5,319 nt of DNA, from assembly GCA_011525265.1 (NCBI GenBank), contig WTHV01000154.1:1-5319 (forward strand), given 5' to 3'. The DNA comes from Alphaproteobacteria bacterium (lineage in GTDB: Bacteria > Pseudomonadota > Alphaproteobacteria > Puniceispirillales > Puniceispirillaceae). The position numbers and the translations under genes are program-made. This document shows positions 4,774 through 5,319 of this stretch, piece by piece (position 1 is the first letter of the stretch; each line of letters starts with the position of its first letter). The notes under the pieces were generated by a model. The model worked only from the letters and a program-made list of their open reading frames with translations. It was not told the origin of the DNA and did no database searches.

Positions 4774-5319
4774 ATGGAAAAAAGCGCAACAAGATTCCAA
4801 TGGCAAGGTGGTGTCACCACGCAGATGGTCGAAAGCTATCACCGAGACGGCTATTTGTTGGTCGAAAATTTTGCGAGCCAATCAGAATGTGAAGCCTTGA
4901 TGGCACAAACAAAAGCGCTTGTCGAAGCGTTCGATGCTGAAGAGCATAAGGTTGTGTTCTCAGCGGCAGGACAATCACACGCTGCCACTGATTATTTCAT
5001 GAATTCTGCAAGCAATATCTCCTTCTTTTTGGAAAGTGGCGCTGTTGATGACGAGGGTAATCTTGTGAAAGATAAAGCTGTGGCGGTGAATAAAATTGGC
5101 CATGCTTTGCACGATTTAGACCCTGTTTTTGAGTCGTTTTCCCATCAGAAAAAAATGGCTGATATGGCGCACGCCATTGGCTTTGCTGAGCCGCAATTAC
5201 TGCAATCAATGGTGATATGTAAACAGCCCCATATTGGCGGCGAGGTGACAAGCCATCAGGATTCTACCTTCCTTTATACAGAGCCACAAAGCTGTGTGGG
5301 ATTCTGGCTTGCACTAGAG
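4774..5319 (+). CDS. PhyH-family Fe(II)/2-oxoglutarate dioxygenase, 3' end missing
   Basis: The first 182 residues of a non-haem Fe(II) and 2-oxoglutarate dependent dioxygenase of the phytanoyl-CoA dioxygenase family; no stop is reached before the window ends. An N-terminal helix and strand (ESYHRDGYLLVENFAS, about 20-35) open the fold as in PhyH proteins. The metal-binding H-x-D is H161-Q-D163, inside KQPHIGGEVTSHQDSTFLYT. The segment around FLYTEP and GFWLALE closely resembles the animal PHYHD1 subgroup and its bacterial relatives. The second iron-binding His and the Arg that binds 2-oxoglutarate would lie in the missing part, perhaps 100 residues. PHYHD1 relatives have no well-defined substrate, so a hydroxylation reaction is expected but its target is unknown. 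GAGGGAG supports the start, and a TATAAC lies 26 bases before it. Confidence 0.85.
   Translation, partial: MEKSATRFQWQGGVTTQMVESYHRDGYLLVENFASQSECEALMAQTKALVEAFDAEEHKVVFSAAGQSHAATDYFMNSASNISFFLESGAVDDEGNLVKDKAVAVNKIGHALHDLDPVFESFSHQKKMADMAHAIGFAEPQLLQSMVICKQPHIGGEVTSHQDSTFLYTEPQSCVGFWLALE

Noticed and set aside
4997..5251. Open frame of 84 codons on the minus strand
   Set aside because: It is antisense to the PhyH-family gene, whose frame carries clear motifs; it has no domain features of its own.
1..5319. Possible mobile island, defence system or CRISPR
   Set aside because: No transposase, integrase, tRNA, direct-repeat array or nuclease-like gene was seen, and the gene content is metabolic or housekeeping.

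Overview
This window looks like chromosomal DNA of a Gram-negative proteobacterium, most likely an alphaproteobacterium. CcmE implies System I cytochrome c maturation and therefore a periplasm. The BetA-type choline dehydrogenase, the paired short-chain dehydrogenases (SDRs) and the PHYHD1-like PhyH dioxygenase are typical of heterotrophic, often marine, alphaproteobacteria. G+C looks moderate by eye and codon use looks even across the genes. A SAR116-like marine lineage is only a guess. I saw no RNA genes, insertion sequences, CRISPR arrays or phage genes.

Layout. Positions 1-144 are a non-coding leader with a short inverted repeat. A BetA-like GMC flavoprotein (145-1803, +) is followed five bases later by a short single-domain IMPACT/YigZ-family protein (1809-2171, +). 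That gene overlaps tail to tail by 8 bases with a lone ccmE on the minus strand (2164-2598). Positions 2599-2772 separate ccmE from the divergent SDR pair and hold four short inverted repeats and a possible 21-codon leader ORF. The two SDR genes (2773-3507 and 3504-4238, +) overlap by the four bases ATGA and should be translationally coupled. They converge on a small four-helix membrane protein of the DUF1761 type (4248-4643, -). A divergent PhyH-family Fe(II)/2-oxoglutarate dioxygenase starts at 4774 and runs off the right edge.

How the genes may work together. The clearest chemistry is redox work on hydroxylated small molecules. The flavoprotein is expected to oxidise choline, or a related alcohol, to the aldehyde. 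The SDR pair should interconvert alcohols and ketones; the first carries an NAD(H)-type acidic residue and the second NADP(H)-type basic residues. No betB or betI is in view, so the choline-to-betaine assignment rests on sequence resemblance alone. CcmE, the IMPACT-family protein and the DUF1761 protein have no evident link to these enzymes.

The window reads mostly as ordinary metabolic gene content. I did not find a convincing undescribed system. The points most worth checking are the isolated ccmE, the oppositely cofactored SDR pair, and the inverted-repeat cluster in the divergent intergenic region.
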